From Desulfobulbaceae bacterium DB1 (lineage in GTDB: Bacteria > Desulfobacterota > Desulfobulbia > Desulfobulbales > SURF-16): 64,000 bases of DNA. Shown in pieces: positions 36,657-44,859 of the stretch (its first letter is position 1; each line of letters opens with the position of its first letter). Below the pieces are notes generated by a model. It did no database searches, had not been told where the DNA came from, and saw only the letters and a program-made list of their open reading frames with translations. Position numbers and translations under genes: made by a program. Location of the stretch: positions 372,001 to 436,000 of the forward strand of contig MQUF01000003.1 of NCBI GenBank assembly GCA_001914235.1, written 5' to 3'.

Positions 36657-37876
36657 TGGCAACGGATGCACGGCAAAAGAAAAAGGTTGGACTCTGGCTG
36701 ATCGGGGCGCGCGGTTCAATCGCGGCAACGGTGATGGTCGGCGTTTTCCTGCTGCGCAAAGGACTGTCCCCGGACTCCGGCATGGTGACCGCGGCCCCCG
36801 CCTTTGCGAGTCTTGATTTACCGCTCATGGATGATTTCGTCTTCGGCGGCTGCGATATCCGGAAGGAATCACTGCGGGAAACAGCTTGGCGGGCCATGCG
36901 GGAAGACATATCAGCCGACCGGGGACTTTTCGACCGCATTGCCGGGGATCTGGATGAGGTGGAAGCCGATATCAGTCCGGGCACCTGCCGCAACTGCGGC
37001 GACATGATTCAAGAGCTGGCTGATACGACTGTCAACGGCGGGAAAACAGTAGCCGAGGAGCTGGAAGAGGTTCGGCGGCAGCTCAGCGCTTTCAGGAGAA
37101 AACACGGGCTTGACTCGGTGGTGGTGATAAACATTGCCTCCACCGAGCCTGTTCTGCCCCTGGCGCCCTGTCACCACGACGTGGATATGTTTTTCGAACG
37201 GATCGCGGCAAATGACGGCGATGCGGCGCAGGCCAGCACCCTGTATGCCTGCGCCGCTATCATGGAAGGCTGCCCGTATATCAATTTCACTCCTTCCAAC
37301 GGCGCGCTTATCCCCGCCTTGATCCGGATGGCGGAGCAGAAGGGGGTGCCGGTCATGGGCAATGACGGCAAGACCGGCGAGACCCTGGTGAAATCGGCCC
37401 TGGCCCCTTTGTTTCTTTCCCGTAATCTGCGGATTTTGAGCTGGGAAGGGGTCAATATGCTGGGCAACATGGACGGCAAGGTGCTGAACGACCCTAAGAA
37501 CTGTCAGTCAAAACTGAAATCAAAGGATCAGGTGCTGCAGAAAATCCTTGGCTACGAGGCGCACTCCAAGGTACACATCCATTATGTTCCGTCCTTGGGG
37601 GATCAGAAAACCGCCTGGGATTTCATTCATTTCCAGGGTTTTCTCGGCGCGAAAATGTCGCTGCAGTTCACCTGGCAGGGTTTTGATTCCATCCTGGCCG
37701 CTCCCCTGGTACTTGATCTGGCGCGACTGGCGGAGCTGGCGCATCGCCATGGCGAAGGCGGGCTGATGCCTCAGCTCGCCGGTTTTTTCAAGTCCCCGCT
37801 GGGGGTAAACGAATACCGGCATGCGGCCCAGTATGAGATGCTGCTCGACTATGCGGCAAAAAAGAAAAACCGCTGA
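36656..37876 (+). CDS. myo-inositol-phosphate synthase (sugar-phosphate cyclase)
   Basis: The 406-residue protein is an NAD-dependent inositol-3-phosphate synthase type enzyme that cyclises glucose-6-phosphate. It has LIGARGSIAATVMVG for NAD, NFTPSNGALIPAL, VMGNDGKTGETLVKSALAP with the catalytic Lys, and SWEGVNMLGNMDGKVLNDP. It is translationally coupled to idi. In Ebo clusters the cyclase position is held by a dehydroquinate-synthase-like EboD; this may be its functional stand-in here (inference). Confidence 0.93.
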   Translation: MATDARQKKKVGLWLIGARGSIAATVMVGVFLLRKGLSPDSGMVTAAPAFASLDLPLMDDFVFGGCDIRKESLRETAWRAMREDISADRGLFDRIAGDLDEVEADISPGTCRNCGDMIQELADTTVNGGKTVAEELEEVRRQLSAFRRKHGLDSVVVINIASTEPVLPLAPCHHDVDMFFERIAANDGDAAQASTLYACAAIMEGCPYINFTPSNGALIPALIRMAEQKGVPVMGNDGKTGETLVKSALAPLFLSRNLRILSWEGVNMLGNMDGKVLNDPKNCQSKLKSKDQVLQKILGYEAHSKVHIHYVPSLGDQKTAWDFIHFQGFLGAKMSLQFTWQGFDSILAAPLVLDLARLAELAHRHGEGGLMPQLAGFFKSPLGVNEYRHAAQYEMLLDYAAKKKNR

Positions 37877-37890
37877 GCGGATACAACCTT

Positions 37891-38024
37891 GATGGTCTCG
37901 TAAAAACTAAAAATCAACCACAGAGAGCACGGAGCACGCGGAGATAACTGACTGTAATTCAAAATATTTTCTCTGTGCCCTTTGCGCTCTCAGTGGTAAA
38001 AAAAAGACTTTTTACGATTTCATC
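37891..38024. repeat. 134 bp palindromic repeat element, copy B
   Basis: The element starts GATGGTCTCGTAAAAA and ends TTTTTACGATTTCATC, with internal CACAGAG and CTCTGTG arms. It matches copy A (15124-15256) in size, ends and core. It separates idi/inositol-phosphate synthase from the exported and Ebo-like genes. Confidence 0.8.
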
Positions 38025-38054
38025 AACCTTATGAGAAGAGAGGAGGTAGGAACG

Positions 38055-38771
38055 GTGAAAAGAAAAATATTGAATTATTTTGTCATGTTGTCGCTGGTAG
38101 TGCTGTGCGGTGCCGGCACCTCGTTCGGACAACCGGCGCTGGTGTCGCCGGCCCCGCCGCCCCCCCCGGTGGATGACGCCATGGCCCCTCCTCCACCGGT
38201 AAAGATGGTTTCCCCCGGTGTCTATGAGATGGGCGGCATTCGGATCATCAAGAATGAGAACCGGATTGAATTCCCGGCCGAGGTTAACATGGACAAGGGG
38301 TTGCTGGAGTATGTCCTTGTCGGCAATTCCGGCAAGGTGCATGAAAGCCTGCTGCGCACCGCCATCTCTCCCTATGCCCTGCAGATTTCCTTGCTGCTCC
38401 TGGGGGTTGAAGGATCGATGAAGCCGCTGGGTGAACAGGGACAGGCGGCAATGCCGGAAGGTGACCGGGTCGCAATCCTGGTGAGCCGGCAGGACAAGGG
38501 AGCGGAAAAAAAAGTGCCGGTGGAACAGTGGATCGCCGGGGGCGTCCAGCCGGCCGGCACAATGCCATGGGTTTTTACCGGCTCCACCGTCATGAACGGA
38601 GTTTTCATGGCCCAGTCGGAAAAGTCAATCGTCGCCCTCTTTCATGACCCGGTCGCCCTTATCGATCATCAGTTGACCGAAGGAGCCAGTGATGATATCT
38701 GGCATGTTGACAGCGCAGCAGTTCCACCGGTGGGAACAAAGGTGACTGTTGTTATCGAAAAAATTAAATGA
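38055..38771 (+). CDS. YdjY-domain exported protein
   Basis: The 238-residue protein begins at GTG 38055, with AGGAGG 8 bp upstream; an ATG at 38031 would lie ahead of this ribosome site. A signal peptide (about 1-25) is followed by a proline-rich stretch and the YdjY domain, with GGIRIIKNENRIEFPAEVNMDKGLLEYVLV, KVHESLL and LLLLGVEG. The function of YdjY is unknown. It is 15 bp before the toroid gene. Confidence 0.8.
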   Translation: MKRKILNYFVMLSLVVLCGAGTSFGQPALVSPAPPPPPVDDAMAPPPPVKMVSPGVYEMGGIRIIKNENRIEFPAEVNMDKGLLEYVLVGNSGKVHESLLRTAISPYALQISLLLLGVEGSMKPLGEQGQAAMPEGDRVAILVSRQDKGAEKKVPVEQWIAGGVQPAGTMPWVFTGSTVMNGVFMAQSEKSIVALFHDPVALIDHQLTEGASDDIWHVDSAAVPPVGTKVTVVIEKIK

Positions 38772-38786
38772 CGGCAGGATGACGGA

Positions 38787-39974
38787 ATGAAAAAGAGAAT
38801 GAATTGGCTGATTTCCCCGGCTGCGGTGCTTTTCCTGCTTTTGTATGTGCAAGCGGCGCAGGGCGCGGTGCTGGGAGCTGGAGATCCCGCTCCGGCAACG
38901 GACCTTTCTTTGAAAAATGAGGTGCAGCATGCCATAGAACGCGGCCTCGGCTGGCTGGAGAAAAATCAGAACCCCGGCGGCTACTGGTCCCAGCCGGATC
39001 ATCCCGCCCTCACCGCGCTTGTGCTGACGGCCTACATGGGCGAACCAAGCGGTCGGATGAGGTCAAAACCACCGGAATTTGTCCAGAAGGGGTATCGGTA
39101 TCTGCTGCAATGCGTGAAACCGGACGGCGGAATTTATGTGCGGGATATGGCCAATTATAACACCTCGGTTTCCATGATGGCTTTGCTCACCGCCGCCAAT
39201 CCGGCATATGAGGCGGTTATCAGAAACGCCAGAAATTTCGAAGTTGGATTGCAGGATGATTTTGACAAGAAAGGGGAAGCGGACAATCCGCTTGACGGCG
39301 GCATAGGCTATGGCGGGAAATATCAGCATTCGGACATGTCCAACACCATGTTTGCCCTGGAGTCCATTTATTACAGCCGCAATCTCGTCCAGGACGGCAA
39401 AGAGGCCGATCAGGCCAAGGAACTCAACTGGCAGGCTGCGACCAGATTTATTGAACGCTGCCAGAATCTGCCGGGCGTTAACGACCAGCCATGGGCCAGC
39501 GATGATCCGCAGAACAAGGGTGGATTTATCTATTTTCCCGGAGACAGCAAGGCCGGAGAGATGGTGCTGGCCGACGGCCGCAAGGCCCTGCGTTCCTACG
39601 GCAGCATCAGTTACGCCGGACTGCTCAGCTATATTTACGCGGATCTGCAAAAAGATGACCCGCGGGTGGTCGCGGCTTTTGACTGGCTGCAGAAAAACTA
39701 TAGCCTGGATGAAAATCCCGGCATGGGGCCGGAGGGGCTTTACTACTATTATCACACCATGGCCAAGTCCCTGGCTGCGTATGGCGTAAAAGAGCTGGTA
39801 CTCGCGGACGGCAGCAGGGTGGACTGGCGGCGGGATCTGGCGAAGCGGCTGCTCAATCTGCAGAACGGTGAAGGTTTCTGGATGAATGAGAACGGCAGGT
39901 GGTGGGAAAAGGACCCGGTGCTGGTCACCTCCTATGCGGCTATTGTGCTGGAAATCATTTATCGAGGGTTATAA
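38787..39974 (+). CDS. exported prenyltransferase/squalene-cyclase-repeat protein
   Basis: The 395-residue protein has a signal peptide (cleavage near AQG-AV) and a helical toroid with repeats such as AIERGLGWLEKNQNPGGYW, HPALTALVLTAYMG and KGYRYLLQC. Classical cyclase DxDD or metal motifs were not seen, so it is probably a binding or structural toroid, not a cyclase. It abuts the first EboE-like gene (next base after the stop), placing it in that operon. It may bind an isoprenoid or glycan in the periplasm. Confidence 0.78.
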   Translation: MKKRMNWLISPAAVLFLLLYVQAAQGAVLGAGDPAPATDLSLKNEVQHAIERGLGWLEKNQNPGGYWSQPDHPALTALVLTAYMGEPSGRMRSKPPEFVQKGYRYLLQCVKPDGGIYVRDMANYNTSVSMMALLTAANPAYEAVIRNARNFEVGLQDDFDKKGEADNPLDGGIGYGGKYQHSDMSNTMFALESIYYSRNLVQDGKEADQAKELNWQAATRFIERCQNLPGVNDQPWASDDPQNKGGFIYFPGDSKAGEMVLADGRKALRSYGSISYAGLLSYIYADLQKDDPRVVAAFDWLQKNYSLDENPGMGPEGLYYYYHTMAKSLAAYGVKELVLADGSRVDWRRDLAKRLLNLQNGEGFWMNENGRWWEKDPVLVTSYAAIVLEIIYRGL

Positions 39975-40835
39975 TTGAAACTTTCATTCAGCAGCAATGC
40001 GTATACCCGGCATTCGATTTTCACGGCGGTGGAAGGGATTGCCGCGGCAGGATATGCGGGGGTGGAGTTGCTGGCCGATATCCCGCATCTCTACCCGTTT
40101 TCCTTTGGGCCGGAGGATGTGCAAAAACTGCACGACTTGCTGCGCCGGCATAATCTGGCAGTCGCCAATATCAACGCCAACACGGCAATGGGCTACTACG
40201 GCAGGACCTTCTGGGAGCCCCTGTTCGAGCCATCTCTTGCCAATCCGGATCCGGTGGCGAGAAAGTGGCGAATCGACTATACCAAGAGATGTATCGTGCT
40301 GGCCCACAGGTTTGGCGCCCCTACCGTCAGTGTCACCTCCGGCTGCATGCTGCCGGGCATCTGGCCGGAAGACTCCCTTCTGCTGCTCCGCGATTCGCTC
40401 AAGGAAGTCGTCTCTTTTGCCCGGGACTATGATGTTCGCATCGGCATCGAGTATGAACCCGGGTTGCTCATCTCCTGCGCCGAGGAACTCGCTGCCTTTC
40501 TGGTCCTCTTCGATTCTTCTTTCCTGGGGGCAAATCTCGATCTGGGACACAGTCATGTGATCGGTGAAGACCACAACGAGGTGATTTCACTGCTGGGCGA
40601 GAAAATTTTTCATATTCATCTGGAAGACATCCACCGGCTCAAACATTATCATCTCGTTCCCGGCCAGGGGGATATGGATTTTCCCGCCATTTTCGCAGCC
40701 CTTGAGCAACAGCGGTACAACGGCTATATAACTATCGAACTCTACACATATTCCAATGCTCCAGACGAAGCGGCCCGGCAGTCCATTGCCTTTTTTCAGG
40801 CCCTTCCCTTCTGGGCGGACAGGGAGAAAAAATGA
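39975..40835 (+). CDS. eboE: EboE-like sugar-phosphate isomerase/epimerase TIM barrel (copy 1)
   Basis: This 286-residue xylose-isomerase-like TIM barrel starts at TTG. It has LSFSSNAYTRHSIF, GVELLADIPH, ANINANTA, IGIEYEPGLL, NLDLGHSHV, HIHLEDI and TIELY, which give the Glu/Asp/His metal set of the AP-endonuclease-2 superfamily. It is a paralogue of the protein at 41648. Named in databases as Ebo 'metabolite traffic' protein; the substrate is unknown. It overlaps the TatD-like gene (ATGA). Confidence 0.82.
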   Translation: MKLSFSSNAYTRHSIFTAVEGIAAAGYAGVELLADIPHLYPFSFGPEDVQKLHDLLRRHNLAVANINANTAMGYYGRTFWEPLFEPSLANPDPVARKWRIDYTKRCIVLAHRFGAPTVSVTSGCMLPGIWPEDSLLLLRDSLKEVVSFARDYDVRIGIEYEPGLLISCAEELAAFLVLFDSSFLGANLDLGHSHVIGEDHNEVISLLGEKIFHIHLEDIHRLKHYHLVPGQGDMDFPAIFAALEQQRYNGYITIELYTYSNAPDEAARQSIAFFQALPFWADREKK

Positions 40836-41635
40836 TGCGCATGATTGAACCTCACATCCATACCATGGTGCGAACCACTGATGATTATTTCAACATGGCG
40901 GTAGCCGGAATCGCGGCCTGCGTCGAGCCCTCTTTCTGGTCGGGACTGGACCGCAGTGCGGTAGCCTGTTTCGAGGATTACTGGGAGCACATGATCACCA
41001 CCGAAACGGCGCGGGCCAAGAAATATGGGATCCGTCATTATGTCATGCTCAGTCTTAATCCCAAGGAAGCCCGCAACGCAATCGCCCATGATGTGCTGGA
41101 CAGCATGGAGAAATTTCTCGACCGGGAGAATGTGGTCGGCATCGGCGAGATCGGCTTTGACCTCATTGCCGGGCAGGAGGAGGAAATCTTCCGGCGGCAG
41201 CTGCGTATGGGCAATGACCGGAAAATGCCGATCTGCATTCACTCTCCCCATCACAACAAGTTGAAGGGCATTGAACGTATCATCGAGATCATTGAAGATG
41301 AGGGTGTGGCCCAGGAACGCATCGTCATTGATCACAATACCGAGGAGACCATCGAGCTTTCCCTGCAAACCAGATGCTGGCTCGGCATGACCGTCTATTA
41401 TGTCACCAAGCTGAGCGCTGAAAGGGCGGTGAATATCATCGGCCGGTACGGCGCGGACCGCATGATCGTCAACGGCTCCGCCGACTGGGGCTACTCCGAT
41501 CCCCTGGCCGTGCCCAAGGTGGCCATGCTCATGCGAAAAAGCGGAGATTTTCCCGAGTCGATCATCAAGCAGATTGTCTTTGACAACCCCTATAATTTTC
41601 TCAAGCATTCCAATAAGTTCGATCTTCCCGCCTAG
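40832..41635 (+). CDS. eboB: EboB-like TatD-family metal-dependent hydrolase
   Basis: The 267-residue protein is a TatD/amidohydrolase-fold metalloenzyme. Metal ligands are evident: EPHIHTM (HxH), GIGEIGFD, PICIHSPHHN, IVIDHNTEE and NGSADWG. It lies between two EboE-like paralogues and before the EboC-like prenyltransferase. It could hydrolyse a phosphorylated or ester-linked intermediate; no more can be said. Confidence 0.85.
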   Translation: MMRMIEPHIHTMVRTTDDYFNMAVAGIAACVEPSFWSGLDRSAVACFEDYWEHMITTETARAKKYGIRHYVMLSLNPKEARNAIAHDVLDSMEKFLDRENVVGIGEIGFDLIAGQEEEIFRRQLRMGNDRKMPICIHSPHHNKLKGIERIIEIIEDEGVAQERIVIDHNTEETIELSLQTRCWLGMTVYYVTKLSAERAVNIIGRYGADRMIVNGSADWGYSDPLAVPKVAMLMRKSGDFPESIIKQIVFDNPYNFLKHSNKFDLPA

Positions 41636-41647
41636 GCCGCGAAAAAA

Positions 41648-42487
41648 GTGAAATTTTCCTTCAGCGCCAACGCCTTCCGCCGTTACAGCCTGGTGGAGAC
41701 CATTTCCATCATTGCCGGGCTGGGGTATGACGGCATTGAAATCATGGCCGACATTCCCCATGCCTATCCGCCGCGGATGACGGCAAAGGATGTGCGTTTG
41801 ATAGGCGCTGCCTTGGCGCGGCACAAGCTGCAGGTGTCCAATATCAACGCCTTCATGCTCTGGGCGGTGGGCGACACCTGGCATCCTTCCTGGATTGAAG
41901 CGGATGAAGCAGGGCGCGCTGTCCGCATCGAACACACCAGGGACTGTATCAGGCTTGCCGCTGAAATCGGGGCATCCACCATCTCCACCGAACCGGGCGG
42001 CCCTCTGGACGGCATGGCCCCGGAAGCAGCCCTGGAGCTGTTCCGGCAGGGGTTGATGGAGATTGCCGGTGACGCGGCGCGTTCCGGCGTCAAGGTGCTG
42101 ATTGAACCGGAACCGGATCTGCTCATTGAAACAAGCAGCCAGTTCCTGGATTTTTTCCAGCAGCTTGATCCCGCCGTCTTTGGCCTCAACTTTGATATCG
42201 GCCATTTTTACTGCGCGGGTGAAGACCCGGCGGAGCTTGTTGCCCAATTGAAAGAGTATACCGGCCACTATCACCTGGAAGATATCGCCTCCTCCAGAAA
42301 ACATCACCATCTCATGCCGGGCGAGGGCGCCATTGATCTCAAGTCGGTACTCCGGGAAATCGACGGAAGCGGCTATGATGGTTTTGTCACGGTGGAACTC
42401 TATCCATACGAAGACAGACCGGCGGAAGCGGCGGCCAAGTCGCTGGACTATCTGCGACACATCCGGACGCAGCGGCAGAGTCAATAA
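41648..42487 (+). CDS. EboE-like sugar-phosphate isomerase/epimerase TIM barrel (copy 2)
   Basis: The 279-residue protein starts at GTG and parallels copy 1 throughout: KFSFSANAFRRYSL, IEIMADIPHAYP, VSNINAFM, VLIEPEPDLL, NFDIGHFYC, HYHLEDI and TVELYPY. The metal ligands are kept. The two barrels may act on different substrates or as a heteromer. It is 12 bp after the TatD gene and 2 bp before the UbiA gene. Confidence 0.85.
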   Translation: MKFSFSANAFRRYSLVETISIIAGLGYDGIEIMADIPHAYPPRMTAKDVRLIGAALARHKLQVSNINAFMLWAVGDTWHPSWIEADEAGRAVRIEHTRDCIRLAAEIGASTISTEPGGPLDGMAPEAALELFRQGLMEIAGDAARSGVKVLIEPEPDLLIETSSQFLDFFQQLDPAVFGLNFDIGHFYCAGEDPAELVAQLKEYTGHYHLEDIASSRKHHHLMPGEGAIDLKSVLREIDGSGYDGFVTVELYPYEDRPAEAAAKSLDYLRHIRTQRQSQ

Positions 42488-42489
42488 CA

Positions 42490-43374
42490 ATGGGTCGGAT
42501 ATCCCTTCGCAAAATCAAGGCCTGTCTGCAACTGATGCGGCTGCCCAATGTCTTCACCGCCGTTGCCGATATTGTCGCCGGATACGTCATTGTCCGGGGT
42601 TTTGCCGTTGACATTGCTGAACTCGGCGCTCTTGTTCTTGCCACCTCCGGCATCTATGCAGCCGGTTGCGTGCTCAATGATTTCTGCGACCGTGAAGTGG
42701 ATGCCCGGGAAAGGCCATCCCGCCCGCTGCCCTCCGGCAAGGTGAGTGGCCGGGAGGCCCTGATAGTGACTTTTTTTCTGTTTGCCGCCGGTCTCTGCGG
42801 GGCTTATCTGGCCGGGCCTGTTTCGTTCGCTCTTGCCCTGGCCATTGTCCTGCTTGTTATCCTGTATGATTGCCGGAGCAAGCAGCATGACATTGTTGGG
42901 CCGCTCAACATGGCCGCCTGCCGGGCCGGCAATCTGCTGCTCGGCATGAGTCCGGCCCTTGCTGTTTCGCTTCCCCTGCTTTTTCCCCTGGTCAGTTTCT
43001 GCTATATTTTTCTGGTGACCATGTTCAGCCGTCTTGAAACCGAGGGAAATGCCGGTGGACGGGCATGGTTTATGACGGGCGGCATCGCTGCTGTTTTCCT
43101 GTTGTTTGCCGGACTTGTCGCCATGGGTGACGTCAAGGCTGATGCATTCATTTATCTGGTTTTGCTGGCCGGTCTGGTTCTGCCGCCGCTGCGCCGTGCG
43201 ATCCGGCAAGACACCGCCTCGAGTGTGCAGCAGTCCGTCAGGTCGCTGATTCTGGCCATCCCCTTTCTTGATGCGGCATACGCCGCCGGCATGCAGGGGG
43301 TTGTTGCCGGCCTGCCCGTTGTCTTCTGTCTGCTGCCCGCCCTGCTGATAGCCCGTTTTTTTTATGTTACGTAG
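42490..43374 (+). CDS. eboC: EboC-like UbiA-family prenyltransferase
   Basis: The 294-residue membrane protein has about eight helices and the UbiA motif NDFCDREVDARERPSRPLPSG. A second region (YDCRSKQHDIVGPLNMAACRAGN) stands where the other Asp-rich motif is expected. UbiA enzymes attach a prenyl chain to an acceptor in the membrane. With idi upstream and an inositol-phosphate synthase in the same set, a prenyl-cyclitol product can be imagined, but the acceptor is not evident. Confidence 0.88.
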   Translation: MGRISLRKIKACLQLMRLPNVFTAVADIVAGYVIVRGFAVDIAELGALVLATSGIYAAGCVLNDFCDREVDARERPSRPLPSGKVSGREALIVTFFLFAAGLCGAYLAGPVSFALALAIVLLVILYDCRSKQHDIVGPLNMAACRAGNLLLGMSPALAVSLPLLFPLVSFCYIFLVTMFSRLETEGNAGGRAWFMTGGIAAVFLLFAGLVAMGDVKADAFIYLVLLAGLVLPPLRRAIRQDTASSVQQSVRSLILAIPFLDAAYAAGMQGVVAGLPVVFCLLPALLIARFFYVT

Positions 43375-43393
43375 CATGGATGGAGACAATGCG

Positions 43394-44734
43394 ATGAAAA
43401 AAAGAAGAGTTATTGTCCTTGATGTCGTCGGTTTACGTCCCGATCACTTTGCGGTGGCAGAAAAACTGCCTCATCTGGCGGCCCTTGCGGGCAGGGGCCG
43501 GCTGCACGGGATGAAAACCGTTTTCCCGGCGCTGACGCTGCCGGTGCAGGCGGCGCTGACCACAGGGGTGTTTCCTGGGCAGAACGGCATCGTCGCCAAC
43601 GGTTTTTACAACCGGCAATTATGCGAAGTTTCTTTCTGGGAGCAGGCGGCAAGCCTGGTTCAGCATGACAGGATCTGGGATTACCTCAACCGAAGGGTGC
43701 CGGGCCTGACCACCGCCGCGCTTTTCATGCAGAATACCCTCCATGCCGATTGCGGCTGCATCGTCACTCCCCGGCCCATGCATACCGATGAGGGGCTCGT
43801 CCAGTGGTGCTATTCCAAGCCGGTGGGTTTTTATGAAGAGCTCGCGGCCGATATCGGCCCGTTTAATCTCATGCATTACTGGGGGCCGATGACCTCCATT
43901 GAGTCAAGCCGGTGGATAGCCGGGGCTGCGGTCCGAACCCTGGAACGCATCCGGCCTGATCTCATGTTTGTCTATCTGTCCCATCTCGATTACTGCTGCC
44001 AGAAGGTTGGACCGGACCATCCCGTTGTCATGGATGAGCTGATGCTGGTGGACGCGGAAGTGGGAAGAATCGTCCAGGCGGTGGATGACCTTGGCCTGCG
44101 GGATGAAACGGTCTTTGTCGTGGTGTCTGAATACGCCTTCAACAAGGTGCGGGGCGATATCGCCTTGAACCGGATACTGCGGGAAAACGGCCTGCTCGCC
44201 ATCAGGTCGATCCAGGGACGTGACTATGTGGATTTTGAATTGACCCCGGCCTTTGCCATGGTTGACCACCAGATTGCCCATATTTATCTGAAGCCCGGAT
44301 ATGAAAAAACAGTGCGTCAGGTGCTGGAAAAGGTCGACGGCATCGATTTTCTCTTGGAAAGGGAAGGGAAAAGAAGATTTCAGGTGGATCACGCCAACAG
44401 CGGCGACATTGTCGCGGTGAGCGCCAGAAACAGATGGTTTTCCTATTACTGGTGGGATGACAGGCAGCGGGAGCCTGATTTCGCCGGGCAGGTGGACATT
44501 CATCGCAAGCCCGGCTATGATCCCCTGGAACTTTTTTTGGAACCGGGCAGCCGGAGAATTTCCCAGGATACCGGCCTGATTCACGGTTCCCACGGGTATC
44601 CGCCTCTGTCGGCGAGCGATGATGTGCCCCTGCTGATCAGCGGCGATCTGCCGGATCGTTTGCAAGCGCTCAACAGCGGGGCGGCGTGCATCACCGCTGT
44701 TCCGGCATTGCTTGCCGAGTTGTTGCAGGGGTGA
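43394..44734 (+). CDS. EboF-like nucleotide pyrophosphatase/alkaline phosphatase family protein
   Basis: The 446-residue protein has the alkaline-phosphatase-superfamily core: VIVLDVVGLRPDHF (metal Asp), FPALTLPVQAALTTG (nucleophile Thr position), YLSHLDYCCQKVGP, VVVSEYAFNKV and HGSHGYPP. ATG 43394 is chosen because GGAGA lies 8 bp upstream; 43364 is an alternative. No signal peptide is present. It is the last gene of the Ebo-like run. Expected chemistry is removal of a phosphate or a phosphodiester from the product. Confidence 0.88.
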   Translation: MKKRRVIVLDVVGLRPDHFAVAEKLPHLAALAGRGRLHGMKTVFPALTLPVQAALTTGVFPGQNGIVANGFYNRQLCEVSFWEQAASLVQHDRIWDYLNRRVPGLTTAALFMQNTLHADCGCIVTPRPMHTDEGLVQWCYSKPVGFYEELAADIGPFNLMHYWGPMTSIESSRWIAGAAVRTLERIRPDLMFVYLSHLDYCCQKVGPDHPVVMDELMLVDAEVGRIVQAVDDLGLRDETVFVVVSEYAFNKVRGDIALNRILRENGLLAIRSIQGRDYVDFELTPAFAMVDHQIAHIYLKPGYEKTVRQVLEKVDGIDFLLEREGKRRFQVDHANSGDIVAVSARNRWFSYYWWDDRQREPDFAGQVDIHRKPGYDPLELFLEPGSRRISQDTGLIHGSHGYPPLSASDDVPLLISGDLPDRLQALNSGAACITAVPALLAELLQG

Positions 44735-44859
44735 GATCGCGGGTCGCCATGCCGCAATTTTACATTTGACTTCGTCGGATTCTTTATGAGAACATGAGTG
44801 CGTGACGGCCTGGTTTTGTTCCTTGACGCTCTTTCCCCCCGGCAAAAGGATGCAACGAT

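Noticed and set aside
40796-42490. 564-residue minus-strand frame across the TatD and EboE genes
   Set aside because: It is the antisense of well-supported genes with clear metal-binding motifs on the + strand; the minus translation shows no family pattern. Long antisense frames are common in this GC-rich part.
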